Source: Haemonchus contortus
Lineage: Eukaryota > Nematoda > Chromadorea > Rhabditida > Trichostrongylidae
DNA: 64,000 bases
Assembly: GCA_000469685.2 (NCBI GenBank)
Contig: LS997562.1
Location: 32,943,715 to 33,007,714, forward strand
Direction of reading: 5' to 3'
Part shown: in pieces, positions 11,701 to 22,053 of the stretch
Layout: each line of letters starts with the position of its first letter
Numbering within the stretch: position 1 is the stretch's first letter
Notes under the pieces: model-generated
Seen by the model: the letters and a program-made list of their open reading frames with translations, nothing else
What the model was told of the DNA's origin: nothing
Database searches by the model: none
Program-made: the position numbers and the translations under genes

Positions 11701-14700
11701 GCTTGACCTACCGATTTAGGTGAATCTCATGCTCGGAGGACACCCGCAAGTGAGGCGAATGGGTTGGGTATCGGAACAGGTAAGAACATCCATAAATCCT
11801 TAGTTCTTGATTTGCTTAATTCTATTTACTACTTAATATGGGGGTGGTGTAGTGGCGAAAGGCGCGCTATAGGGCGCATTATCGGATTCTGTATCATTAA
11901 CCTCCCGGGCCAGAGAAACATTCCATCCCTCCGGGATCGGTTAATATTTGGTGCCAGACTCGTCTGGGAGGATGAAAACATTGACTGACCGCCATGTGCC
12001 ATTGCATAGGTCTAATACCCATTTGAAACGTCACTAATATTCTAAATTAAAGTGCGGTGCGTATCCTCGGACGGGATTGGACAGTGCCAAAATACGTCAG
12101 GCCTTATTTCATTTCTAATTGAGCATACGAAAGCATTTCTTCCTAGAACGTGTAGCTCATATGGGCATACTTTACTCGAGTTGATAGCCTTGTTTACAAA
12201 ACAAGTAAACGACGCTACCCTGATGACCGCCCGTGTCTATACACTCACCCATTACGAGGGTTCGAAAACCTGAAGAAAAGCAACATCCCCAATAATTGCA
12301 TTCGCTATGCACTCCTTGCTCATCTTTCCATTCAACTAAAAAAAAGAAATTATTTCCCAAGGAAAAATAAACCAAAATTAGGAGATTCTAAATGCACAAG
12401 GAAGAAAATTTCAAAAGTCCATCGAGCTTTTTTTTCTAATTTTGTACCACCCTTTGCACTAATCAACTAAGTTTCTGAACTTGAGTAAAGTGTTCAGCGA
12501 ATACATCGGAAGTTATTTGGTACAAAACCTTGAAAGTTTTTACTGAACTGCCATTGCGATTCCATGTATTCAACCTTGATAATAGCCTTTCAAAACGACT
12601 GGCAAATCGTTAAGCAATTTTCCACAGAATCAAATGGAGGCATGTGAAAAATACTGCAGAAAAACGCTGATTCAATTCAACATGAGAAAAATCCCAGGAA
12701 CTCAATAAGCAATTTTACCCCACCTAACAAAAGAGCACCTGCCTTCTCATAATATTCATATTAAAGAAACATCTGCTTTCTCAAAAGTCCCATGTCTTGT
12801 TTGACTGGAATTTTTCCACTGCTCTCATATAAATCATTCAGACTGGAAGAGGGTGACCTTACTTCCCTTCATTCCCGTGGATCGCGTTCCATTTTATGTA
12901 AACCAAAAAGTTAGCCAAAAATCTCTTTTTCGGGGGAGGGGGGTCTAAATTGAAGTAAGGCGCCCAACTACCCAACTCAAACATGAGCTAACCCACTTCA
13001 GTCGAGATCTAGGCGCCATGCCCTTCCAAATGCCACTATTAATCTGAGTGGGAACCTCATGCATGGCACATTCCAACTCATCGAGTACCATCATTCTATA
13101 CAGAGATTTGAGACTCTTATCACACTACATCCTATCAAGTTTTTTGCAAAAGAAGGATTGCAGAAAACCTCTTAAAAACCTGTTATCTGGAAATCAGTTT
13201 TATCCTTTATTTCCCAGATAAACTTCCTGGTCTGTACTTTCATATCTTGCTATTCTGATAGGATAACGTGAACGCATGAAGACATAAATTTTGTCCGCGG
13301 CGCTTTCCCATTGTGCAGCGCAAACTTGATATTCAATGGCCTTCATGGTCGCTAAGCGAACAGCTATTCAGACAAGTGGGAACGGAATTCACAACAAAGA
13401 AGAAGTCCTTCATTCCTAAATCAAGGAGACTGAGGGACTGAATGGCAGAAGAATTGGGGAGGGAAAAAGAAGAAAAAAGTCAGCCTGATGCTGCACCTTG
13501 GTGACGAAAATATTTAATACAGGCACCCTATTAAATTCAGAATCACAGGGGCTTTTGAAAGTGCAAGGGACGATTCGTTCTAGCCCAGGCATTCACCTTA
13601 CCTTGGAGATAATCCTCCGAGCGGATTGCGTAGAGGATCAGTCGTATTCTGGATTAGCATAGCTCGACCATCGAGCGGTATAGCCACTTAGAAAGGATCA
13701 CGCCTAAAGGCCACATGTACCTTCGACGTCATTTCTTTGAATCCGTATTCTGATGAACCTAATGACCCAGTCAGGTAAACGATACCACCTTAGTTCCGTG
13801 TTTCGAGAGTCAACCTCGTAATGTTCGTGATTGCTTTTTTATTCCGTCCCTCCTAGAGTGATGAAAGCCTCGCAGAAATGTCGGAAATGGTCCCTGAAAG
13901 ACTCCCATCCTACGCAAATCCCTGATCACAGCACTAGCCAGTTGTTGATGTCCATTAATCTTAAGCGTGACAGCTACACTGAGGTGTTTATAGTACTATC
14001 CATGACGCAGTAGCTAATTGTCTGCGTCAGAGGTAGCACTATAAACATTGCGTTTTCGCTTTTTACGGAAGCCATTAAAGCTAGACGAGCCAGATTCCCA
14101 TCCACTCATGTTAAATTATCTCGTAAGGAAGCTGCATAAAAAGATTAAAAACCTATCCAGCACATTGTGTGGCACAGATATGCATAAGCAACTATTCAGT
14201 AAAGTGATGAGTCCTTTCAACAACTTCTTTGAGTTTCAAAAACCCCAGTTATTTTTCGTACCATAACCGACCGGGAGCACTTTTCAGTTGTGATGGCTCG
14301 TAGGTTATTAGCAGTCTCCAAAACAGAGGAACCAACTATCCAAGGATTTCGTACGGAAGTAACTGCTGTTAGAATGGTGTTATCGGTGTTTTGCCAATAA
14401 CAAATGATTGGAAATCGCAAGAAAAGGACGCGCTTACAATCAGAGAGGATCGTATTCTTTAGTAAGCACCATGCATCCGAAATTCCGGTAGATTTGTCGA
14501 TGTGGTTACGTGGGAATCGGTTCTTTGATTGTTAGGTCGGTAAGTAATACATGAAAAGTGTTTTGGTGTTCTGAAAAATTCCTTTTAAACAACTGATTCC
14601 ATAGGATTGGTGTACTGAGGCTTGATCTTAATTATGCTAATATCTGAACGATATTCCTAGTCATTTTCTCCTTTTTTCTCTTCAACTTAACTTCGGATAA

Positions 14701-17062
14701 AAGAAAGGACTTCATCCAACATGGGTGGAGAAATATGAAAAATCTCCAGGTCAACGAAGATGGTATCCTAATGTGGAAGCCGAAATTCCTGACCCTAACT
14801 CAAAGCGAGCTGTTGTTCTACGAAGCGGTCCCACAGATGAAGACAGAATGGGCAGAGCCACGCATTACACGGCCGCTGGTTGCCACAAGGGTTGTACAGA
14901 CAACTTCACGGACAGCACCAGTCATGAAAGGTACGGAAGTCAGGAAAATTCTTTGATGGGATACAAAAACCACAGATTTTATAGACACTTTACATTTGAG
15001 TGAATCCATCACCTTCAGGTTTATCTGATGTCATATCTCTTCGGATACGAACGGGAACTCAGAATGGAGTGCGAACGCATACATTACGTGTAGAAACTCA
15101 TGCCGATCTTGCTCAATGGGTCCGAGCAATCGTATTGGGAACCTACGAAGCCTGTTCAGAAACATCCCAGGTAGGTTTGTATTCTACTGACCATGAACAT
15201 CTAAGCGGAAAACGAAAATACTGTCACACGTCATATACATGTAGGGAGAAGCTTAAAAAACCTGAACTCTATGTAAAAATAAAAGCTTATATAAAGAAGT
15301 TTTTGCCGCAGTAAACTTTCCAATAAAGTTACTTTATAAGGGTTGTTCACAAAGTCTTTCGAACGAAATGGCCCGGGCTGAAATTGGGAGGAGCAAGGGA
15401 GGGGAAGGAGAAGTCAGACGAATTTTGCAATTAAACCGATACCAGTTTTTTTTTTTGGAAAGCACTCTCAATCCTCAGCTCAACCATTCTGGAAGGACAA
15501 TGAGTTGATTGCTGTTAACTTCTAGAGACCGTACAAGCAGACCGAGGAAAGCAAAAAAAGGTCATGTTCCCTTTTAAAGAATTGTAGTATAAGGTTTGCG
15601 AGAATAGAAATAGAAAGCTGTAAAGGATATTAAACAAAGAGCGAGGCAGTGAAAGGAAGAGTAGCGACGATATCGCTCGAAGGTAAAGACTAAATGTCTA
15701 AGCTTGTAAAGGAACGGTCATCTTTCATGCTTTCATGGGCTATTCACAAAAGAACGCCAAAAAATCAGTTTTCACTGAAAAAGGCTTTAAATGATTCAAC
15801 TCTAACAGGATTCTTTTCAAAGCTCGGTGCGATCCATTACGAACTCCCTTGTAGGTAGCTCAAACCATATCACCACCTAAAGCTAATAGAAAATTCCGAA
15901 TTATGTAGTGAAAAGAGATTAACAGATATAATACAGCGCAAAGTGATAAAAAACAGGAAGCGGAAAGTCCATAATCGATAGCGGACGTTGCGAATCACAC
16001 GTCACTGATGCGATTATATTAGAACTCGATTATAATGCGCTATTCAATGATGCGTCTGTTAAGTGTTTATGTGTCAAGATTCTCAAATCCTGAAGCTTCC
16101 TCTTGCTCACAAACCAGAACAGTTATACGATACTTTTCGAAAAAAAGAGTTGTCGCCCGAATTGGCTTCTGAACAGGTCTCGGTAGAGTGAAATCAAAGG
16201 GAAAAATGCACAAATAACGATCTAGTTGACATCGAGCTTTACACAGCTTTAGGGCGAATTTTTCGAAGAACGAGTTTACTAATTCCAAAGTTGAAATGTA
16301 ATAGACCAATCGGGGGGCGTAGATGACAGCGAAAATAAGTAGGCGAGAGTAGCAGATGCGAAGAAGCTTGACAGAAAACACCAATTTTGCTATAAGAGAT
16401 TCAAACAACGGGTCCATCTAGATCCATAACGTATAATATGAAGATGAAACGTATAGTATGAAGATGGAAAAACAAAAAGTTCGCTATAATTAAAAAAAAG
16501 GCATTCACAATAGTGGCTTCAGATAACGTCACCTTGCATATGCCAAGGAGAAAACTGCGAATTAGTGGTCAATCTGGATGCAGGCATATCTCTAACAGGA
16601 CCAAATCGAGAGGTAAGAAACAAATTTAAAACAATTAAATACAAAAAACACATACCTCTTCAGTTAATATGGCAACACCCGTTCGAATCTATTCGAGCAA
16701 CAGGTGACGACGGTGGTAGATTCCTTTGGATCGACTTCGGCCCTCCAAGCGGCGAACAGGTACGCTATACCCCACCCTGTAAAAATGAGAGGTGCTGATG
16801 AATACAAGGCTCGCAGTGAGCCATGACTAGCAAGACATCACTAAAAACAGGTAGTTCGATGATATACTCACCAGTGACTGATGTCAAAAAAGTCTCATAA
16901 CCAACAATTTATCATATAAAACCATAACAGACAACAATTTTGAAAATTCACAATTATTTTCGATTTCAGGAGCTGGACCTAATCACATCAGCAAAACCGA
17001 TAGTCTTCATTCTTCACTCTTTTCTGGCTACCAAAGTCTACCGATTAGGTCTATATGCTTGA
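8763..17062 (+). CDS. stn-1: Syntrophin (PH-PDZ-PH-SU), dystrophin-complex adaptor
   Basis: This complete gene encodes 443 residues in 11 exons: 8763-8858, 10908-11038, 11097-11248, 11308-11465, 11525-11647, 11720-11779, 14750-14930, 15019-15170, 16523-16612, 16664-16759, 16970-17062. Every junction is GT/AG with phase kept. Syntrophins are cytoplasmic adaptors that bind dystrophin/dystrobrevin and bring channels and signalling proteins to the muscle membrane through their PDZ domain. Residues 1-32 ([19 protein letters not shown]) form the first half of the split PH1. The PDZ is about residues 47-127, with ligand loop GLGI at 58-61. The second half of PH1 runs to about 235 and PH2 covers about 240-350. 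The syntrophin-unique C-terminus ends in [14 protein letters not shown], matching the invariant family end. A SINE sits in intron 6. The gene is convergent with FCF1. Confidence 0.95.
8859..10907 (+). other. Intron 1 of syntrophin
   Basis: This 2-kb AT-rich intron has no recognisable exon. A simple repeat of AAT/AGT trinucleotides lies at about 10308-10395. Confidence 0.6.
10308..10395. repeat. AAT-type microsatellite
   Basis: This is an imperfect run of TAATAG/TAATAA triplets inside syntrophin intron 1. Confidence 0.8.
11840..12085 (+). repeat. SINE family A copy
   Basis: It begins GGGGGTGGTGTAGTGGCGAA and continues through CATCCCTCCGGGATCGGTTA and GCCAGACTCGTCTGGGAGGA to a tail with GCGTATCCTCGGACGGGAT. 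It is in the same orientation as syntrophin and 60 bp inside intron 6. Its B box is decayed. Confidence 0.75.
13985..14047. repeat. Imperfect inverted repeat (hairpin)
   Basis: Arms of 26 nt starting TGTTTATAGTACTATCC and ending GGTAGCACTATAAACA pair at about 22 of 26 positions around an 11-nt loop. It may be a small foldback element or a remnant of one. Confidence 0.6.
15171..16522 (+). other. Intron 8 of syntrophin
   Basis: This 1.35-kb intron shows nothing I can name. Confidence 0.6.
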
Positions 17063-17124
17063 CGACGGACACGAAAGGTCAGATCAAGGAAATTTCGGAA
17101 ATAACAACAATTTTTGGAGAAGAC

Positions 17125-19728
17125 TTAGTTCTGAGGTGCACCATAGGCGTCTGGCATTCGTTCAATTGAAAACCGATGACCAAGAATGTACATAATTGGG
17201 ACGCCAGGGATTTTTCGTATCCTTCGCTTGAGATCACGATCACATGTTGCAACGATGTAGCATTTGTGCTAAAATGAAAATATTTCAGATAATGGTATCA
17301 TGGACCAACTGAAAAGCAATTCCCCTCCACGCGATTGGGCCAAACAAGTGTAATTTTCAAGTTTTGTTCGGTGACATAGCATGCCAAGGAGGAATTGTCA
17401 TACCAATCTAATGCAGCTTGATCTGCTTTGCTATTACCAAGATACGCTAGAGATTGTAAAAATTGATGAACGCCTGTGATCTTAATTTGTGAATAATAAA
17501 TGCAAGATACCGGTTGAAAGTAAAGATGTAAAATGATTTCCTTATTCAGCAGATTGAAGAGGACTGAAATTTTTTTGTGAGAAAACTAATAGTAGTCTAT
17601 GAGTAGACTTACATCGATTCTCAAAGTTACTCTTACGATATATAGAGGAGGAGAAGGTAGGAAAAGAGGTACCCTAGAATTACCAAACAAGAAAGGGTCA
17701 CAATGCAAAAAAGAAACCTGTCGTTGAGAAATAAAGAGCTTGGTTGGGTTATTTCGCGAGTCAGTTCTCTATACTAATACCTTACAACATAAAAAGAGAT
17801 GACACTAACTAAATAACCCCATTCACATGAGCTTTCTGCGAAATGATCACGATTTCTCGATAAACAACCGGAAACACTTTCTCATCCCTCCCTTAAGCAT
17901 AATGAAATGAATCAATGAAAATCGAGAAGTTTGTGAATGAAAAACCTGGGTAAGAACGCATGACCTGTCAGCTGGCAACTCAGATTCACGAAAACAATAG
18001 GGCTCAACGCAGGCTTTGATATATAAACAATCATTTGATTACGTGATGGGTAGGAGCCGAATTTGAATCAGACACGATGTCTGAACCATGGGTAAGGAGA
18101 GAATCTCCCAAGTTAGGAAACAAGTTCAAAACAACAAGCTCCCGAGTTTGAGTGAGTTTCAAGATTCTAAACGAGATAACCCATGGTTGCACTTAAGCCA
18201 AGCGCCTATTCAATACTCAGATAACGCTGAATCACTTGGGTATTTCGGCCAGGAAATGCTGTATGTACAGCCCTCCATTTTGAGTCCTAAAACTAAAACT
18301 ATCTAGGATAGCGTTTGCAGAGACCGCCGCATGGAACCTTCTAACTTTCTATGATTACTTATTTCTGACAGAATGTTGAAAGAAAGAACAGAAGAAGAAA
18401 GAGGAAAGAAAAACGACCGGAAACTGTCAAAATCCAGTCCCTACGGCATGTGTTGGAAAAAAGAAAAACGATAAAATAATACCTGGGTGACCCGTTGCAC
18501 TAAGCAGTCATCTGCGTATATGCCCTTGTGGTCGCACTTTAAACGTTGGAATCGATTATCTTTTATAACTTTCAGGGCTATTTTGAATCGACGACCTGCC
18601 TTTTCCAATTCACCCATGACACAATCCGTTATATAAGGAATCGCTGAAAAATGGGAACACTAAGATAAAGCTAAACACAATCTGACATACAGTAGAAGTA
18701 TAATAGATTAAGTCGAACGACTTACTGTGGGCATAGAGACAGTCTCGAAATCCTTGAATTACATCCAGCCTATTTTTTACTGCAAAATTAACAAAGTTCG
18801 TATCAACGAGTACGTGGAATGGAGGACCAAGCTGATTATTAAACTTCAGGAACATAGCCGATGAAATTTTCGGACTGAAATTAATAAACATTTACAATAC
18901 GATCGTTTGATTGATAAAAATTTGACACTTACGCCTGTTTGATTTTCAGCTCTTGCTCATCTTCTTTCTTCTTGCGAATGATTCTGTTTTCTTCTTTTCT
19001 GAAATCACTTCATATAAAAACTCGCCATAGCACTTTGGTTTCCTCCATATGCTCCATGTCTTGATGACGAAAGCGACTTCTCTTTTGTTTTTGCACATAA
19101 GTTCATTCTAAAAGGATCGAAACACTAGGCGGACCAAGCTCCATCCCACAATAGCACGTGAAAGAACTGATGGAAGGGAAAACAAACGGCAGTTCAGGGA
19201 GGGAAAACAACAGCAGTTTATACTACACGACCAATATGCCGCCAGACATGTAAAACGAGTGCAGTGAAACGGCTCCGGGAAAATAGTGCTTTTCTACTGC
19301 GTAAAATGCGCTCATCATCAAATTTTAATTCCAGTTTTTGTCCCTAAAAATGGAATTTTAATCTACTCGGACAGGTTTAGAGTGGTATAAATCCGAAACT
19401 AAGTGAAGCTGACCCAAAACACGAACGCAGGTGACGATCAGTATTCCTGAATATAGAGGAATTCTCTAGACCAGAGTCCTCACAAGGAGAGAACAGCAAT
19501 TTTTCGGAAGTCCGGTAGTTTACAAGAAATAAATCTTAAGCCATCTATAACAGCTTTGAACGCAGGGTTGCTTGAGCGAAAACATTTTTAGTTTCCAGAA
19601 TAGGTTAAGAATGATTCCGGAATAGAACTGCCCCATGTTAAACAGTAATGAACTTACATTCTGTTGTCAGTCATTTTCAGCGTCTTGATTTTCCGTGAGA
19701 ATTTTGCGGCTTTCTTGACACGCCCCAT
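17125..19728 (-). CDS. fcf1: FCF1/UTP24 PIN-domain rRNA-processing protein
   Basis: This complete gene encodes 196 residues (human FCF1 has 198). Minus-strand exons are 19728-19658, 18998-18933, 18874-18726, 18643-18483, 17268-17125, all GT/AG and in phase. FCF1 (yeast Fcf1/Utp24) is the nucleolar small-subunit processome nuclease that makes early cleavages in the pre-18S rRNA. A basic Lys/Arg-rich N-terminus (residues 1-45) precedes the PIN fold. Acidic PIN residues are visible in VLVDTNF (Asp 70), YADD (Asp 140-141) and DRDL (Asp 159/161). The C-terminus [11 protein letters not shown]...[11 protein letters not shown] is nearly identical to the eukaryotic family. The stop lies 62 bp from the stop of the convergent syntrophin gene, so 3' UTRs must overlap unless extremely short. 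The start is set by the conserved [10 protein letters not shown]. Confidence 0.95.
17269..18482 (-). other. Last intron of FCF1
   Basis: This 1.2-kb intron has no exon-like sequence. The first plus-strand AATAAA noticed downstream of the syntrophin stop lies here, at 17495-17500, inside the oppositely transcribed gene. Confidence 0.5.
18999..19657 (-). other. Intron 1 of FCF1
   Basis: This 659-bp intron shows nothing recognisable. Confidence 0.6.
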
Positions 19729-20324
19729 ATTTGGTCATCAACAGTCGGCCTGGGACGAACTGAACGGAATATTAAGAGAAAGTGGTTCTTCTGTTAATTC
19801 TTTCTTGAATCACGCAAAAAGGAAAACCAGAAACCAGAACGAACAGGTGCTGAGCAAAAATCATCTAGACGTAAAGTAAAAAGTTTTGTTTCAATGCGGA
19901 CCGCACACTGTAATATTCGCGTTAAACAATAGTAGGCTCTGCAAGTACGATTGCTTGATGTTCTAGCGTGCGCCAGAAGAAATACGGGTGTGGGCCAGCA
20001 CAAAGTTGTATGTAGTGAGTTCAGAAGAGAAGTATCAAATTCAGTAAAAGCGAGAAGCTCATCGCGAGCTTCTGCAATCCTGGGCAGATAGAGTAATAAT
20101 GAAAGCCAAGTTTGAGGGTAGGAGTAACTACAGCTTGAAAGAAGTGGGATCAACTCAAGCTGACACGAACTTTCTGCCCGAAATGCTCGAAAAGCCTGTG
20201 TTTTCCAGGCCAGGTGGGTTACGAGTTCTTCAAACCCGGCCAGATCTGCCGTACTGCGACAGGACAGTCAATCTCCTTTTTCTGTGTCCACGCCTTAACT
20301 GTTGCCTGCTGCTGAACCACAAGA

Positions 20325-20402
20325 TTGCTTCGTTTTAAGATAACCCATGAACCAAAGGACTTTTTGCTTCGTTTTAAGATAACCCATGAACCAAAGGACT
20401 TT
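20325..20402. repeat. Perfect 39-bp tandem duplication
   Basis: Two adjacent identical units begin TTGCTTCGTTTTAAGATAAC and end CCAAAGGACTTT, at 20325-20363 and 20364-20402. Confidence 0.95.
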
Positions 20403-20632
20403 GACAACAAGCAAATAGGTCCGGGAAAAGCTGGAAAAGTTTAGGTTTTAAAAAGTCATGTAACAGACGAGTAAATTCCTGGAAGTGCATTTTCCTGAGG
20501 ATAAGCCACTTTCACTGTTAGATTCCAAACTAGTACCCCTCTGCTCGTTGACTCATAAAGCATCTGATGTGTACCTACATTAATTAAAAAAGGAGACCTC
20601 TCTTACTGTATGATTGAACACATCAAATAACA

Positions 20633-20638
20633 TTTATT
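20633..20638 (-). terminator. Poly(A) signal of the MIA40-like gene
   Basis: AATAAA on the minus strand, 48 nt beyond the stop codon at 20686. Confidence 0.6.
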
Positions 20639-20685
20639 TGCTATGGCAAAACAATTATAAACATTGCTAACAAAACAAAGAGATC

Positions 20686-21837
20686 TTATTTGTCCTCGTT
20701 GTCATCCTTCGGCGTTGCTGTAAATAGGTAACAGAAATTTTTTGAAATTGTTCTAGACATCATCTGTAATCTCTAAAAGTCATTGGAGAAGTCTTTTGCT
20801 TACTCTTGAAACATTGCGTACGCATGGCACACTCCATAAACGCTATGAACTGATCTCCACATGCACCCGCTTCCAATTCTTCATCTGTGGACGATTTCTG
20901 ACAGGTAACAGCTTCTCTATAACAGATTCACAAGCTTAAATGTAATACTCTTCATTCTAAAACATAACAATTATAAAGGGCAGTATGGGATGAGGGCAAG
21001 TAAAAAGCGTCCGTGACAGGAGACATCAATTAATCAGCTCCACATCATATTTTATTTCAACTGAGCTGTGTTTTCAAGAATCTTAAGAAACGGCGAGACA
21101 AAACTGCAGAAAACTGGCCGCAAGATAGCAGCATCGCAGGGTTCAGCTTCGAACATGAGGGAGACAAAGCTTACTGGGAAGGATACAAATAAGGGAAGGT
21201 CAGGAGATATCGCACGACCTCGACTTCTTTTCTTTCCACTCAATCTAGACAGGCGATCCCGATACGCTCGTATATCGAGACACTCAGACAGTTCTCGCAC
21301 TTCTCTCTATTAACTGAGCCCAGCTTGCCTCCCTGATGTTATTTGTTAGGTCCCGCGGCGTTGAGGTTCAATGACAACCCCCGATTTTCGACCTCACAAT
21401 CACCCGACTATGACCTAGTAAGGGTAACGACAAGAACCCTCCGAATTCTTGCCGTCTGGTTTCATTCAGCCATTGGTGAGCTACACTAACCTGAATTCGT
21501 ATCCACATGGACTAGCAACAAGATGCCCGACACAGTGACATTCAAAATTGATAGATCCGTCAGGTTTCGTTGGTCCTAAAAATTATTTTCGGCCGAGCAT
21601 GGCTCTCGAAAACAGCGAATCCATTTCACTACCTGGATTGTTCGATGGATACACTTCATTTGGGTCCATATCAGCTATCCTTTGAATATAGTCATCCTTG
21701 ATTTCCTCCCAAAATTCACGCTCGGTGATGTAAAGAACCTGAACTTAGCGATAATAGCATTTGTTCACAAACATACAAACTGCCAAAAGAGCTGACTAAC
21801 CTCATCTTTAACGTCATTCTTAGACATCTATATATGC
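20686..21837 (-). CDS. CHCHD4: MIA40/CHCHD4-like mitochondrial import oxidoreductase with CHC motif
   Basis: This complete gene encodes 120 residues. Minus-strand exons are 21837-21811, 21738-21633, 21575-21491, 20916-20804, 20717-20686, all GT/AG and in phase. MIA40 resides in the intermembrane space and oxidises imported twin-Cys proteins through a CPC redox pair carried on a twin CX9C helical hairpin. Here the hairpin is intact (Cys 68-x9-Cys 78 and Cys 92-x9-Cys 102), and the family signature DGSINFEC...SPCG fits the human N-G-N-I-N-W-x-C. The expected CPC reads Cys 57-His-Cys 59, 9 residues before the first CX9C, as in human. An extra Cys 108 follows. The C-terminus is acidic (DDNEDK), and no presequence is seen, as in animal CHCHD4. 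An AG directly precedes the ATG. The gene is head-to-head with stomatin-like protein 2. Confidence 0.88.
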
Positions 21838-22053
21838 ATTCAGCTACAAGTTGTTCCACAAAAAAAGAACTATAAAGAAGTTTTCTAGGCTTGCAAAGCT
21901 TGAAAAGCTTGTACGGCGTATGGTGTGTGGTTGCGGACTGTACTTTAAATGACGCAATGAGATAAACATGTAAACTTTCAGGATGTATTTTCAGAAGGTA
22001 TTCCGCTGACTGACGAAGATTATCTGTTCGCTAACTGCTACATACTCCAGAAA
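21838..22053. promoter_or_regulatory. Compact head-to-head interval between MIA40-like and SLP-2 genes
   Basis: Only 216 bp separate the two divergent ATGs, so the core promoters of both genes are probably shared. Splice-acceptor-like AGs sit just upstream of each ATG: one directly at 21838 on the minus strand, and CATACTCCAG ending at 22050 on the plus strand. Both are consistent with spliced-leader addition. Bidirectional regulation is inferred. Confidence 0.55.

Larger units (their letters stand above)
11780..14749 (+). other. Intron 6 of syntrophin
   Basis: This 3-kb intron contains a SINE family A copy close to the donor (about 11840-12085) and a hairpin-forming inverted repeat at 13985-14047. 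The rest is AT-rich with no exon-like segment. Confidence 0.6.
19729..20685. other. Interval between FCF1 and MIA40-like genes
   Basis: Both flanking genes are on the minus strand, 957 bp apart. The interval holds the FCF1 promoter or trans-splice region and the MIA40-like 3' UTR, with a minus-strand AATAAA at 20638-20633, 48 nt past its stop. A perfect 39-bp tandem duplication lies at 20325-20402. No coding sequence was recognised. Confidence 0.6.

Noticed and set aside
19729..20685. Operon of MIA40-like and FCF1
   Set aside because: They are on the same strand, but the 957-bp gap is larger than the usual operon spacing in worms, and I saw no clear SL2-type acceptor directly before the FCF1 ATG.
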